A stretch of DNA of 64,000 nucleotides from Acidianus ambivalens (GCF_009729015.1 NZ_CP045482.1:988001-1052000); one strand, 5' to 3'; shown: positions 8,509-18,921, counted from the stretch's first letter. The notes: generated from the letters alone by a model not told the origin. Made by a program: numbers and translations.

Positions 8509-9762
8509 TTAAACAACGGTACCTCTTAGGTCAAAGAACGAGTAATCAATTATCTCTACATCATACCATTTGCCTACTTCTACTCCATTTAAAATTACTG
8601 GTATATAATTGAGAGTTCTGCCAATTATTGACCCTTTCTTACCTTCTTCAGTAGTAATTACTTTTGTTCTCTTATTTAAATACTCTTTATGAATTGAGAG
8701 AGAGATATCCTCATATAACTTGTATGCAATTTTCATTCTCTCTTTCTTAATAGAGTCTGGAACTTGCTTCATTAATGCACTTCTAGTATTAGGCCTTATG
8801 GAATACATTGCTAGATGAACCCTTTCAAATTTTATTTCTTTCATAAGTTCTAAAGTGTTCTCAAATGCATTCTCATCTTCTCCTGGATGGCCTATAATTA
8901 TATCTGTAGTAATGTTAATATTGGGTATTTTACTTCTAGCTTCCTTGACAAGTTCCTTATATTCATCCACTGTATATTTTCTATTCATTAACTTAAGCAC
9001 ATTATCATCTCCACTTTGAACTGGTAAATGTAAGAATTTAAACAGCTTAGGATTTCTCATAGCTTCAAGAATTCCATCGATATCCCTTGCAAATTGCTCT
9101 GGAGTCATCATGCCTATTCTTATCATGAAATCACCTTCAATGCTCAGAACCTCATTAAGTAAGTCTGAAAGCTTAATTTTGCCTCCAAAATCTAATCCGT
9201 AGGCTGCAGCATCTTGTCCAGTCAATTCTACTTCAACTGCACCATTTTTTACAGCTTCTTTAACTGCTTCAACTATACTTCTCATAGAATAACTTCTTAA
9301 CGTTCTCCTAGCTAGTTTAGTAATGCAAAAACTACAATCTCCTGCACAACCGTCTGCTATTGGTATTATTGCTATTTTACCTTCAAAAACTCTTGGAGTT
9401 ATCTCACTTCTCTCGGCGTTTATTGAAAATACTTTCTCTCCTTCAACCGCATCAATTATTTTTGTGAGAGCTTGAGGACCTATTATTGAAGCTTCTGGAG
9501 CTAACGTTTTTACTACTCCAGGCTCTGCGCCAGAAAAACAACCTGCTACTACGAGTTTTTTACCGAATTTCCTTAGTTCTTTTATTCTAGATTTCATTCT
9601 TTCCCCTGTTTCAAGCCTAACGTCACACGTATTTAGAACTATTACGTCGGCCTCGTTAGGATTATTAACTATTTCGTGGTTCCTCTGTTTTAGCAAAGTC
9701 ATCATTATGTAAGTATCCCCTTTATTTAACGCACAACCGTAAGTTTCGAAGTATACCTTCAT
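8509..9762 (-). CDS. tRNA t6A37 methylthiotransferase (MtaB/CDKAL1-type radical SAM)
   Basis: A 417-residue methylthiotransferase converting t6A37 to ms2t6A37 in tRNA. The N-terminal UPF0004 domain carries C10, C46 and C75 for the auxiliary [4Fe-4S] cluster. The radical SAM cluster is CAGDCSFC (C139, C143, C146), and a C-terminal TRAM domain follows (TEEGKKGSIIGRTLNYIPVIL). The order and length fit the archaeal/eukaryotic e-MtaB clade. It is transcribed away from the aIF2beta gene, with which it shares a 48-nt divergent promoter region. Confidence 0.92.
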   Translation of the reverse strand: MKVYFETYGCALNKGDTYIMMTLLKQRNHEIVNNPNEADVIVLNTCDVRLETGERMKSRIKELRKFGKKLVVAGCFSGAEPGVVKTLAPEASIIGPQALTKIIDAVEGEKVFSINAERSEITPRVFEGKIAIIPIADGCAGDCSFCITKLARRTLRSYSMRSIVEAVKEAVKNGAVEVELTGQDAAAYGLDFGGKIKLSDLLNEVLSIEGDFMIRIGMMTPEQFARDIDGILEAMRNPKLFKFLHLPVQSGDDNVLKLMNRKYTVDEYKELVKEARSKIPNINITTDIIIGHPGEDENAFENTLELMKEIKFERVHLAMYSIRPNTRSALMKQVPDSIKKERMKIAYKLYEDISLSIHKEYLNKRTKVITTEEGKKGSIIGRTLNYIPVILNGVEVGKWYDVEIIDYSFFDLRGTVV

Positions 9763-9810
9763 CTCAACACATATATAAACCTCTATTGCTTTTATAGTCT
9801 TTGTGGGAAA

Positions 9811-10221
9811 ATGGAAGATTATGAATATCTCTTAGATAGAGTTTACTCTAAGTTACCTAAGAAATCTCAAGTAAGTGAAACACAGACATTACCTTCTCTT
9901 ATAATTTTTAACGTTGGAAATGCTACAATTATAAAGAATTTTAGCGAATATTGCGATAGAATACGTAGAGAAGATAAACTTTGCATGAGGTATTTACTCA
10001 AAGAGTTGGCCGCAGCAGGTTCAATAAACGAATCTGGTCAATTGTATATTCAAGGAAAATTCTCCTCCTCAGTAATAAATACGTTAATGGAAAGGTTCTT
10101 AAAGACGTATGTTCAATGTAGCACTTGTAAGAGCTTAGATACTGTTCTAGTTAAAGAGGGTAAAATATGGTATATACAATGTTTAGCTTGTGGTGCAAAG
10201 AATCCAGTGAAACCGCTGTGA
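9811..10221 (+). CDS. eif2b: Translation initiation factor aIF2 subunit beta
   Basis: A 136-residue aIF2beta, part of the heterotrimer that delivers initiator tRNA. The central domain contains RREDKLCMRYLLKELAAAGS. The C-terminal zinc ribbon is CSTC ... CLACGAKNPV. It heads a run of genes (DUF424, Nmd3, RNase HII, DRG-like protein) separated by 0-7 nt, a conserved archaeal translation operon. Confidence 0.94.
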   Translation: MEDYEYLLDRVYSKLPKKSQVSETQTLPSLIIFNVGNATIIKNFSEYCDRIRREDKLCMRYLLKELAAAGSINESGQLYIQGKFSSSVINTLMERFLKTYVQCSTCKSLDTVLVKEGKIWYIQCLACGAKNPVKPL

Positions 10222-10225
10222 GACC

Positions 10226-10522
10226 ATGAAAGTAATCCTAAACGTAATTAGGCAAAACGAGCATGTATTTGTTAATGTATGCGAAAAAGAATTACTTGGA
10301 AAAGAATTTAAGAATGATAAAGTCATACTTAATGTAAACAAGGAATTCTATGGAGGAGATGAAGTAGATATGGAATACGCTTTTTCATTATTTAATGAAG
10401 CAACTGTTGTTAGCATAGTAGGAAATTATTTAGTGGAAGAGGCAATAAGAAGGGGATATGTGCATAAGAATGCTATACTTGAAGTTGCAGGAGTAAAGTT
10501 CGCGCAAGTTTATAATTTGTGA
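10226..10522 (+). CDS. DUF424 family protein
   Basis: A 98-residue archaeal DUF424 protein. This family habitually sits between aIF2beta and Nmd3, as here. Recognisable features are the N-terminal beta hairpin, the acidic YGGDEVDMEYAF segment and the C-terminal AVLEVAGVKFAQV-like end. It begins 4 nt after the aIF2beta stop. The molecular function is unknown; gene context suggests a role in translation or ribosome biogenesis. Confidence 0.8.
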   Translation: MKVILNVIRQNEHVFVNVCEKELLGKEFKNDKVILNVNKEFYGGDEVDMEYAFSLFNEATVVSIVGNYLVEEAIRRGYVHKNAILEVAGVKFAQVYNL

Positions 10523-10528
10523 CCCAAA

Positions 10529-11229
<701 letters not shown>

Positions 11230-11233
<4 letters not shown>

Positions 11234-11856
11234 AGCTAGGTATAGACGAAGCAGGAAGAGGTTGCATAATAGGTCCCATGGTTATAGCAGGAGTTATAAT
11301 AGACGAGAAAATTGAAGGAATGCTGAAAGAAGTTGGAGTTAAGGATAGTAAAATGTTAAGCAGGGAAAAGAGAGAGAAACTATTTGAGATAATATCAGAG
11401 TTTGCAGAAGCTTACATCGTAAATAAAGCGTACCCTAATGAAATAGACTCTAGTAACCTTAATGAGCTTACTTACACTAAAGTAATTCAAATAATCTATG
11501 CTTCATTACCATTACATCCTAAAATAGTAACCATAGATAAAGTAGGTAATGAAGATATCGTAATAATGAAGATTAGAGAACTTGGTCTAAAGGATAACGT
11601 AGTATTCAATGCTGATGTAAAATATATTGAAGCTAGCGCAGCAAGCATAATCGCTAAAGTAACTAGGGATAGGATAATAGACTCATTAAAAAAGATTTAT
11701 GGCGATTTCGGTAGTGGATATCCTTCTGATCCTAAAACTAGGAAATGGATTATTGAGATTTACGAAAAAGATAAAAATAATCCTCCTCCCATAATAAGAA
11801 GAACGTGGAAAACTTTACTTAAGATAGCTCCAAATTATTATATTAGTAAGGGGTGA
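11230..11856 (+). CDS. rnhB: Ribonuclease HII with apparent TTA start codon
   Basis: Removes RNA from RNA-DNA hybrids. The family start, normally Met-x-x-G-I-D-E-A-G-R-G, is found here as L-K-L-G-I-D-E-A-G-R-G, with the DEAGRG active-site motif at 11245-11262. The codon in the Met position is TTA (11230-11232). There is no in-frame ATG, GTG or TTG between the upstream stop (11194) and this motif. The first ATG, at 11278, would delete the catalytic Asp-Glu. The later acidic residues (TIDKV, NADVKYIEASAASIIAK) are intact. A TTG start overlapping the nmd3 stop as TTGA, changed to TTAA, would explain the arrangement. Either UUA is used as a start or the sequence has an error or mutation. Confidence 0.85.
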
Positions 11857-11860
11857 CTTT

Positions 11861-12925
11861 ATGGTTACTAATCTTCCTGCTGAAGCTAAGGCTAAATGGC
11901 TAAAAGTTATGGATGCTAAGACGCCAGAAGAGAAGATTAAGGCTATACAAGACTTTCTAAGCTCTGTTCCTAAGCACAAAGGTACAGAAAACTTAGTATA
12001 TTGGGCTCGAAGAAGATTAGCGGAACTTAGAGAAGAATCTGAAAGACAGAGAAAGAAAAAGTCTGGTAGTTTTTCCTTTTTTGTAGAAAAAGAAGGAGCT
12101 GGACAAATTATCGTTCTAGGAAGAGAAGAATTAAAGAATCCATTAGTTAGGAAAATAACAAATGTAAAACAAGATCCAAAGGATTTTCCTATACCAGCCA
12201 TGACGTATTATGAGGATGTAGGCATTCAGCTAGTTAATCCCCCTCCCGTAATCTTAGATTCAAAGCTTATTGTGAGTAAAATAATTGGATTAATAAGAAA
12301 TACTGACGGTCTCTTGTTTGTAGTAGAAGACAAAAACGAATTCTTAAAATTTAAAGAATTCCTAGAAAGTAATAATATACTTCTAGGAAAACCTAAAGGA
12401 AAAGTAATAATTGAGAAATTAAGAAGCGGAAAAGAAGGAATAAGAATAATACTTCTAGGAAAACTTGTAAACACCGATGAGAACGAAATAAGGAAATATT
12501 TGCAAGACTTTGGTTTAAAGTCCGCAATAGTTAAAATAATAGGGGAGGTTAGTCTAGATGATGTGGAAAAATCAATATTTGAGACCGTAAGCTATAAACC
12601 TGCAGTAGTAGTCTCGTTAAACCCATTCGATTATCCTGGAATACCAGTAATAACTAAAATTGATAATCTTCCTAAGTATTTATTTGATAGTCTCGATATA
12701 ATTAGAGTTTACACTAAGGAACCAGGGGAGGAACCTAGTAAAGATCCTCTTATTCTTAAGCGGGGTTCAACAGTATTAGATGTTGCTAAAAAGCTTCACT
12801 CATCCCTATATGAGAATTTTAAGTACGCAAGAATTTGGGGTAAATCTGCTAAGTTTCCAGGACAAAAGGTAGGGGAAGATCACGTTTTAGAAGATAAAGA
12901 TATAGTAGAAATTCACACAAAATAG
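11861..12925 (+). CDS. DRG/Obg-like TGS-domain protein lacking the GTPase P-loop
   Basis: A 354-residue protein with the architecture of archaeal DRG GTPases: a basic helical N-terminal region (about 1-65), a G-like domain and a C-terminal TGS domain (about 290-354, ending DHVLEDKDIVEIHTK). The segment that should hold the P-loop reads GAGQIIVLGREELKNPLVRK, with no GxxxxGK[ST]. The G3 motif DxPG is replaced by DVGIQLVNPP and the NKxD motif by VSLNPFD. It therefore probably does not bind GTP in the usual way. It starts 4 nt after the rnhB stop, behind a GGGGTGA ribosome-binding site, within the translation operon. A ribosome-associated structural role is inferred. Confidence 0.75.
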   Translation: MVTNLPAEAKAKWLKVMDAKTPEEKIKAIQDFLSSVPKHKGTENLVYWARRRLAELREESERQRKKKSGSFSFFVEKEGAGQIIVLGREELKNPLVRKITNVKQDPKDFPIPAMTYYEDVGIQLVNPPPVILDSKLIVSKIIGLIRNTDGLLFVVEDKNEFLKFKEFLESNNILLGKPKGKVIIEKLRSGKEGIRIILLGKLVNTDENEIRKYLQDFGLKSAIVKIIGEVSLDDVEKSIFETVSYKPAVVVSLNPFDYPGIPVITKIDNLPKYLFDSLDIIRVYTKEPGEEPSKDPLILKRGSTVLDVAKKLHSSLYENFKYARIWGKSAKFPGQKVGEDHVLEDKDIVEIHTK

Positions 12926-12966
12926 GAAATGTAAAGATTTAAATTCTGACATTTCAATTTATTAAT

Positions 12967-14805
12967 ATGGCAGTTAAGCTTAAAAAGAAGAATAAGGACG
13001 CAATTACATTGCCTAAACAATATCAACTACCTATTTATGCATCATTAGTAAAACTGGGGATAGTAAAATCTATGGCAAAATCTTATGAACAAAAATTACT
13101 AATGGCTGGAAGTAGTGAAGATCCGCAACTATTTGCAGCAAAAATTTTCTTTTATTTACTTTTATCTTCAGTGCTTTCTGTAGTTTTAATTGGATTTGGA
13201 TTATTTGTAATTATAAAATTTTATTTAGTATTCAGATTAGCTAAATACTTAGCATTATCTTTTATGATGATAATTTTTGGTCTTATAATCCCTCCAGTTA
13301 CTTATCTGGCTAATATAGCAACATTATCTCAAAAGATAGAATCAAGAAGAATAGGAGTTGATGCAGAGCTTTCTGCTTTTACATCCGTTTTCACAATATT
13401 TTTAAGATCTGGTTTAACTCCTAGGCTAATGTTCGATAGGCTTTCTTCTTCATCAGCGTTTCATTATATAAATGGTATAACTCTATATGTAAGCAAGAGA
13501 ATTAGATATTTAGGAGAAAGCGTAGAAGATGCAATGTTGCACGCATCACAAATCTCTCCTTCTAAGCTTTTAAAGGATTTCTTCTTGGCATATGTAACTG
13601 CCGTAAGAACTGGAGCTCCAGTTATCAATACAATTGAGGCAAAAGCAAAAGACATTTTAGATCAACTACAATTAAGAGCCTCGCTAGCAGCGGATAGATT
13701 ATCCGGTATTGCGGAATCATATGTAATTTGGTTATCTTCAGGATATATAATGTTCTTCCTAATGATGGTTCTAGAAGCTATTTTTCCAGTAGGAGGAACT
13801 TCGATGATACCAATACTAGGTGTACTAGCAGTTACTGTACTACCTTTAGTTAATATTATATTTATCTACGGTGTAGAACAAACTCAGTTAAGATTTCCAG
13901 AAAAGAAGCTGAATTATAATCTATTCTTTATATTTCTAGCAATAGGAATGATAGTAATGTTTGTATTGTTAGTTTTAGAAAAGCAAATATTTTACTTCCT
14001 TACACTATCTGGCGGAACAGATAATATTGCTCCAACAGTAATTGCAATGACCATAGGTTTATTAATAGCTTCCGTTCCTCCTGCAATAATTCTAACTAAG
14101 GAACTAAAAGAAGGTACTGGCTATGATCCTTATGTTGTAGGTTTCATGAGAGCCATAGCAGAAGGATTAAGAGCAGGTTTACCTCCAGAGACTATTATTA
14201 AGAATATCAAAGATTCAAAAGAAATGGGAAAATTTGGAAAAATTTTAAACGAAATTTACGCTTATATTACTTTAGGCTATCCATTAAAAGATGCATTTAG
14301 AAAAGGGGCAGAAAGAATAATGGATTTTACTTCTAAGATATCTTTAGTTTCACTGGCAGATATGATGGAGATTGGTAGCATGACTCCAGAAACTGTAGAA
14401 AGTATAGCAAGGCAAATAGAGTCGCAAATAAAAATTAAAAGAGATTATGAAAGTAAAGTGAAAATTTTACTAGTAACTCCATATATGGGAGTCATACTTT
14501 CTCTTATAGCTTCAGTACTTTTAGGATCAGCAATTCTTAGTCTCTTATTAGGACAAAAAATCAGTTATGCAGTAGGACCTCTTATTGAAGCGTCAGTCTT
14601 ACTACCAAGAGCAATATACATAACAGCAATTTCTAGCATATTTAATTCTTTTATGGCGGGCTTATTGGTAGGAAAACTTGGATCTGGAAAAATAGCCACT
14701 GGTCTAATTCATTCTGCAATACTAGTCATGATTACTGCAGTAATGCTATTAGTTTTATTACATGTACACTTTGCTTTCTATAAACCTTCAACCCCCACTA
14801 TATAA
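12967..14805 (+). CDS. Type IV pilus / type II secretion membrane platform protein (TadC/PilC-like)
   Basis: A 612-residue polytopic membrane protein with two T2SSF domains, each an amphipathic cytoplasmic segment (around residues 95-225 and 385-500) followed by membrane helices. Hydrophobic clusters are seen near 58-110, 250-300, 315-345, 355-375, 500-530 and 545-600. It is the inner-membrane assembly platform of an archaeal type IV pilus-like machine. A TATA-like ATTTAAAT lies about 25 nt upstream (12938-12945). Its ATPase partner follows at 14841. No pilin gene with a class III signal peptide is adjacent, so the assembled product is unknown. Confidence 0.82.
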   Translation: MAVKLKKKNKDAITLPKQYQLPIYASLVKLGIVKSMAKSYEQKLLMAGSSEDPQLFAAKIFFYLLLSSVLSVVLIGFGLFVIIKFYLVFRLAKYLALSFMMIIFGLIIPPVTYLANIATLSQKIESRRIGVDAELSAFTSVFTIFLRSGLTPRLMFDRLSSSSAFHYINGITLYVSKRIRYLGESVEDAMLHASQISPSKLLKDFFLAYVTAVRTGAPVINTIEAKAKDILDQLQLRASLAADRLSGIAESYVIWLSSGYIMFFLMMVLEAIFPVGGTSMIPILGVLAVTVLPLVNIIFIYGVEQTQLRFPEKKLNYNLFFIFLAIGMIVMFVLLVLEKQIFYFLTLSGGTDNIAPTVIAMTIGLLIASVPPAIILTKELKEGTGYDPYVVGFMRAIAEGLRAGLPPETIIKNIKDSKEMGKFGKILNEIYAYITLGYPLKDAFRKGAERIMDFTSKISLVSLADMMEIGSMTPETVESIARQIESQIKIKRDYESKVKILLVTPYMGVILSLIASVLLGSAILSLLLGQKISYAVGPLIEASVLLPRAIYITAISSIFNSFMAGLLVGKLGSGKIATGLIHSAILVMITAVMLLVLLHVHFAFYKPSTPTI

Positions 14806-14840
14806 AAATTTAAATATGGAAAATACAATATGTTTTTTTA

Positions 14841-16562
14841 ATGAAGTTTAGTTTTCCCAAATTAGTTTTTAAGAATAATCAGAATAAAATTACGGTTACA
14901 AAGAAAATAGACTTGCCTGCTCCTTTGATGCCTATTTCTGCTCAACCAGAGGAGTTAACGGAAATTATATCAGATTATGAAATTAATCTACTCAATATTA
15001 TTCCTAATGACATAAAAAAGACAATAAATGATGCAAATATTGAACTTAGTATTGCTAATCCACATGTTTTTATAACATATGACCAAGAAAAAGGAATATA
15101 TAAGTATGTGCTTTTAGAGCCTCCAATGGATTACCCAGCATTTGATATTTATACATTTTTAATTTCAGAAATAGAAAGAAGGCTAGTAGAAGAATCTTCT
15201 ACTATCGATTTAGGTGGAATATTATTAGCTTCTGCGGCAAAAAGACCAGATCTAAAAATAATTCAAGGTGAGAGAGCCGGTTTAAAATTACTTAGTACTA
15301 GAGCTAAGGTTGCATTATATTACTTGCTTAGAAATATGTTCGGTTATAATGTTTTAACTCCACTCCTTGGAGATTTTAGAATAGAAGACATATCTTGTAG
15401 CGGATTAGATTTACCTGTTTTCGTTTATCATAGAGAATTTGAATATATTCCAACTAATATAACTTTCCAGGAAAAAATGAAAGTTCTGGATATGGAAGTT
15501 GATGGAAAAGAACTATTAGATGAAATGGTATTAAGACTCATTTCTCTATCGGGAAAAACCATTTCGATTGCTGATCCTATTTCAGACGGCATTTTACCTA
15601 AAGGAGATAGAATTGCCGCAACTTTTAGATCAGAAGTTAGCGCTAGAGGTTCCTCATTCGTAATAAGAAGATTTAGTGAGAGACCTATTACAATTCTTGA
15701 TTTAATAAATTCTGGAGTTATTTCTCCAGATGTCGCAGCATATTTATGGTATGCAATAGACATGAGAATGTCATTCATGGTAATAGGGGTTACCGGTGCA
15801 GGAAAAACTACAGTAATGTCATCTATATTAAATCTAGCTAAAGACTCGATGAAAATTGTATCTATAGAAGATATACCAGAAATTAGACTAGCTCAAGATA
15901 ACTGGGTACAATTATATGCAAGAGCCGCATACGGAGAGAGCGGAAAAGAAATCTCGTTAATGGACTTGTTAAAACTCTCTTTAAGATATAGGCCGGATAT
16001 TATTGTTGTAGGAGAAATTAGAGGCGCGGAAGCTTACGTGTTATTTCAGGCTTTATCTACTGGACACGGAGGTGCAACAACATTTCACGCATACGACACA
16101 GACTCAGCAATAAAGAGGTTAATGAATGCTCCATTAAATATTCCGCAAGAATGGATACCAATGATGAATATAGTTATTAACGTTAGGAGGTTACCCGTTT
16201 ATGTAGGAGATAAAATAATACTTAAGAGAAGAGTTGTTGGAGTTGACGAAATAGTAAGCTGGAATGACTTTAGGAGAGTAGTAAATTGGGATGCTAAATC
16301 AGATACTCATATTTTAGATATAGAAAATGCAAAGGTTATGAGAAGTAGATTAGAGGAGTCCGGAAGAACGCTACAAGAATTAAAAGAAGAACTAGAGAGA
16401 AGAGCTCTCTACTTAAAAATGCTAGCTTCTGCTAGGGACGTAGTTCAAGATCCAGAGAGCTACAAATTAGTAAAGAAATATATAATTAAATATAGCATAA
16501 GACCAGAAGAGGCATTAGCAGAAGTTAGTAGAATTTCGTCTGTTAAGCCTACTGTACAATAG
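14841..16562 (+). CDS. Type II/IV secretion system ATPase (TadA/GspE-like)
   Basis: A 573-residue hexameric assembly ATPase. Walker A is GVTGAGKTT (residues 316-324), the Asp box is around SIEDIPEIRL, Walker B is DIIVVGEIRGAE, and the His box is STGHGGATTFHAYD. The N-terminal roughly 150 residues form the platform-binding region. A TATA-like ATTTAAATA (14808-14816) sits 25-30 nt upstream, so it may have its own promoter although it follows the membrane protein by only 35 nt. The gene order (platform before ATPase) differs from the ups, aap and archaellum operons of Sulfolobus as I know them, so I do not assign it to any of these. Confidence 0.85.
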   Translation: MKFSFPKLVFKNNQNKITVTKKIDLPAPLMPISAQPEELTEIISDYEINLLNIIPNDIKKTINDANIELSIANPHVFITYDQEKGIYKYVLLEPPMDYPAFDIYTFLISEIERRLVEESSTIDLGGILLASAAKRPDLKIIQGERAGLKLLSTRAKVALYYLLRNMFGYNVLTPLLGDFRIEDISCSGLDLPVFVYHREFEYIPTNITFQEKMKVLDMEVDGKELLDEMVLRLISLSGKTISIADPISDGILPKGDRIAATFRSEVSARGSSFVIRRFSERPITILDLINSGVISPDVAAYLWYAIDMRMSFMVIGVTGAGKTTVMSSILNLAKDSMKIVSIEDIPEIRLAQDNWVQLYARAAYGESGKEISLMDLLKLSLRYRPDIIVVGEIRGAEAYVLFQALSTGHGGATTFHAYDTDSAIKRLMNAPLNIPQEWIPMMNIVINVRRLPVYVGDKIILKRRVVGVDEIVSWNDFRRVVNWDAKSDTHILDIENAKVMRSRLEESGRTLQELKEELERRALYLKMLASARDVVQDPESYKLVKKYIIKYSIRPEEALAEVSRISSVKPTVQ

Positions 16563-17847
16563 CTATACTTAAGAATAGAGAAAATAGAATCAGAGACTCA
16601 AATATTAATCCTTTTAATAACTCTAAGAATGATATTATAAATAGTAAAATTCCAAAGATCTTAATAGATATAGGTAATTCATCTTTGCTTTTATTTGTTT
16701 TTGGGGTCACTCTCCATTTAGTTCCTATATGCAAAAAACCTTGTATAAATCCGATTAGTGAAGACCATAGAACTACTGACGAGATCTTATGCAGGTTATA
16801 AGAATTTACCTTAAAATTTATTGAATAAACTAGTATAGAAATGATATAAATTAATATAGAAATGATATAAAAGTAAGGTGAAATATTAACTATAAATCCT
16901 AAGACTGAGGTCAATACTAGGAAAAATATGAAGGCAGAATAAATACCCCACTGAATAACATATAAAAATCCCTCTAATCCTCTTAACCCTTTTCTCAATA
17001 GTAATAAACCTTCAAAAAATAATTCTCCAGAGCCATAGGCCCACCTCTTTATTTGAAAATAAAGATCAGATAAAGTAAATGGGGAAAGTGTATATATCAC
17101 TATGTTGTTTATAAATTTCACTTTTACATTAGATAGCGCAAGTCTAATCCCCATTTCTAAGTCTTCAGTGATGGCTCCCTCTTTCCACTCTCCTATTCTT
17201 TCAAATATTCGTCTTTTTATAGCAAAGGCTGAACCATTAGGAAATATTATAAAGTTCTTTCTATCTCGTGCAAGAAATAGTGCATTCATGGAATGCTCTG
17301 TCATTTGATAATAAACATTTTCTACGCAATTTTCCTTATTCCTTACTCTTAATCTCATTGCTATTGCGTCAAATTGAGTTAAATATTTTGAAATCTTAAT
17401 AAGAAAATCATTTTCGACTCTCGCTTCAGCGTCTAAAAATACTAAATATTCACCTGAACTAATTTTCACTCCATAATTCAACGCACCGGCTTTTCTTCCT
17501 TTATTCTCACTTCTTCTAACAATTTTTACATTTTCCGGTATTTTGCTTATATTAGATAATATTTCTCTAAACTTCTCTGGTGGATCATCTGATATTATTA
17601 TAACTTCATAGTTATCATAATTTATATTTCGCAAATTTTGTATTAATTCGTTAATTGTGCCAGTATCTTCGTTCCTTATTGCTATAATAATTGAGATTTT
17701 ATGATTATTTTGAGATTGAAGATCAATCCTATTTTCAATTTCTTCTCCCTTAATGGATTTAATATAATACACTTGTAGAACTAACCACGACGACGAAAGT
17801 AAACTTGAAAAAACAAGAAGAAATCCTAAAAAAATCGATACTTGCAT
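16549..17847 (-). CDS. Membrane-bound processive family 2 glycosyltransferase
   Basis: A 432-residue protein with one N-terminal membrane helix (residues 3-27), a GT-A domain and four or five C-terminal helices. GT2 motifs: ISIIIAIRNE, VIIISDDPP, FLDAEARVE (metal-binding D-x-D-like), TEDLEMGIRL, and QIKRW matching the Q-x-x-R-W signature of processive synthases such as cellulose and hyaluronan synthase. It would polymerise or transfer sugar from a nucleotide donor at the cytoplasmic face. It converges on and overlaps the secretion ATPase by 14 nt and starts at the stop codon of the pyrophosphatase gene on the same strand. Confidence 0.82.
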   Translation of the reverse strand: MQVSIFLGFLLVFSSLLSSSWLVLQVYYIKSIKGEEIENRIDLQSQNNHKISIIIAIRNEDTGTINELIQNLRNINYDNYEVIIISDDPPEKFREILSNISKIPENVKIVRRSENKGRKAGALNYGVKISSGEYLVFLDAEARVENDFLIKISKYLTQFDAIAMRLRVRNKENCVENVYYQMTEHSMNALFLARDRKNFIIFPNGSAFAIKRRIFERIGEWKEGAITEDLEMGIRLALSNVKVKFINNIVIYTLSPFTLSDLYFQIKRWAYGSGELFFEGLLLLRKGLRGLEGFLYVIQWGIYSAFIFFLVLTSVLGFIVNISPYFYIISILIYIISILVYSINFKVNSYNLHKISSVVLWSSLIGFIQGFLHIGTKWRVTPKTNKSKDELPISIKIFGILLFIISFLELLKGLIFESLILFSLFLSIAIVQ

Positions 17848-18362
17848 TATTTATGATTCCTCTCTATTGCCTTCTTAATTTCCTCCTTAGCTTCTTGTGC
17901 AGTACCCCAACCCGAAATCTTAACCCATTTACCTGGTTCTAACTCTTTATAATGCTCAAAGAAGTGGACTAGTTTGTTTTTTATTGCATCCGGAATATCA
18001 GTAACATCTTTTATGTTAGAAAAAGTGGGATCTACTTTGTCCTTCGGAACAGCGATTATCTTTTTATCAACACCTTCTTCATCAGTCATATAAATTAAAC
18101 CAACTGGCCTAGCTTCCACTACTGTTCCTGGGTTGAATGGATAATTGCTTATAACCAATATATCAAGTGGATCTCCGTCTTCACTCATTGTTCCAGGTAT
18201 AAATCCGTAATTAAATGGATAGAACATTGAAGTGTATAATATTCTATCAACTTTTAATACTTCCTCTTCCTCATCATATTCATATTTTATATTAGAACCC
18301 ATAGGTATTTCTATAAAAGCATTCACTAATTCTGGAGCTTTAGAACCTGGAGTTACTTTCAT
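17847..18362 (-). CDS. ppa: Inorganic pyrophosphatase (family I)
   Basis: A 171-residue soluble pyrophosphatase hydrolysing PPi to phosphate. Signature DGDPLDILVI lies in the central region with the metal-binding aspartates, and preceding YPFNYGFIPGT and following KDKVDP are also typical. The length matches archaeal hexameric enzymes. The stop overlaps the start of the glycosyltransferase gene by one base, so they are likely co-transcribed, and removal of PPi would favour sugar-nucleotide reactions. Confidence 0.95.
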   Translation of the reverse strand: MKVTPGSKAPELVNAFIEIPMGSNIKYEYDEEEEVLKVDRILYTSMFYPFNYGFIPGTMSEDGDPLDILVISNYPFNPGTVVEARPVGLIYMTDEEGVDKKIIAVPKDKVDPTFSNIKDVTDIPDAIKNKLVHFFEHYKELEPGKWVKISGWGTAQEAKEEIKKAIERNHK

Positions 18363-18377
18363 AAGTATGTTAAATAC

Positions 18378-18920
18378 TCATTCTTTAAATGCTTTACTTC
18401 TTATAACATTCTCTATAAAATCCTTTATTAGCGAGATAGGATAGTCAGAAATCATTTTCTCTATTTCTGGTAGATAGCTTTCCGCTATTTCTTTAACTTC
18501 ATAGCCTTGCTTCATATATCTTTCGCTCTGTAAGTAAGTTGACAGTCTATCGGAAATTTTGGCAATTTTTGACTCTATGGTTTTCTGCTCTTTAAATTCT
18601 ACAAATAGTTCTTTACCAAATCCAAATTCATCAAAAGCTTCCTTTTCTGCATCTTTCTTATTTATTCTTTCAGTTGTCCATTTAGGCAAATCTCCTAATA
18701 CACTCTCTCCAGCGTCATGAAATAAAGCCAATACTGCTGCATGATCAGGATTTACATTTATACCTTTTTCACCCAATTTTCTCGCTAAATAATATGCTAT
18801 TACTGCTGCCTCAAAACTATGGTCAGCAACAGTTTCACCTATAGCTGGAGGAATTCCCTTTTGCATCCATCCCGTTCTTACAAGATTTTTCGATGCAACA
18901 ATCATTCTTTCTAAATCCAT
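18378..18920 (-). CDS. HD-domain phosphohydrolase (YfbR/HDDC2-like)
   Basis: A 180-residue HD-domain protein. The metal-binding residues are the His of GETVADHSFEAA, the HD pair of ALFHDAGESVLGDLP, and a later Asp in AKISDRLSTYL. This pattern is shared with 5'-deoxynucleotidases of the YfbR/HDDC2 group, so dephosphorylation of nucleoside monophosphates is the likely role. The gene lies 15 nt upstream of the pyrophosphatase start and 1 nt downstream of the ThiD-ThiN stop, all on one strand. Confidence 0.82.
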   Translation of the reverse strand: MDLERMIVASKNLVRTGWMQKGIPPAIGETVADHSFEAAVIAYYLARKLGEKGINVNPDHAAVLALFHDAGESVLGDLPKWTTERINKKDAEKEAFDEFGFGKELFVEFKEQKTIESKIAKISDRLSTYLQSERYMKQGYEVKEIAESYLPEIEKMISDYPISLIKDFIENVIRSKAFKE

Positions 18921-18921
18921 G

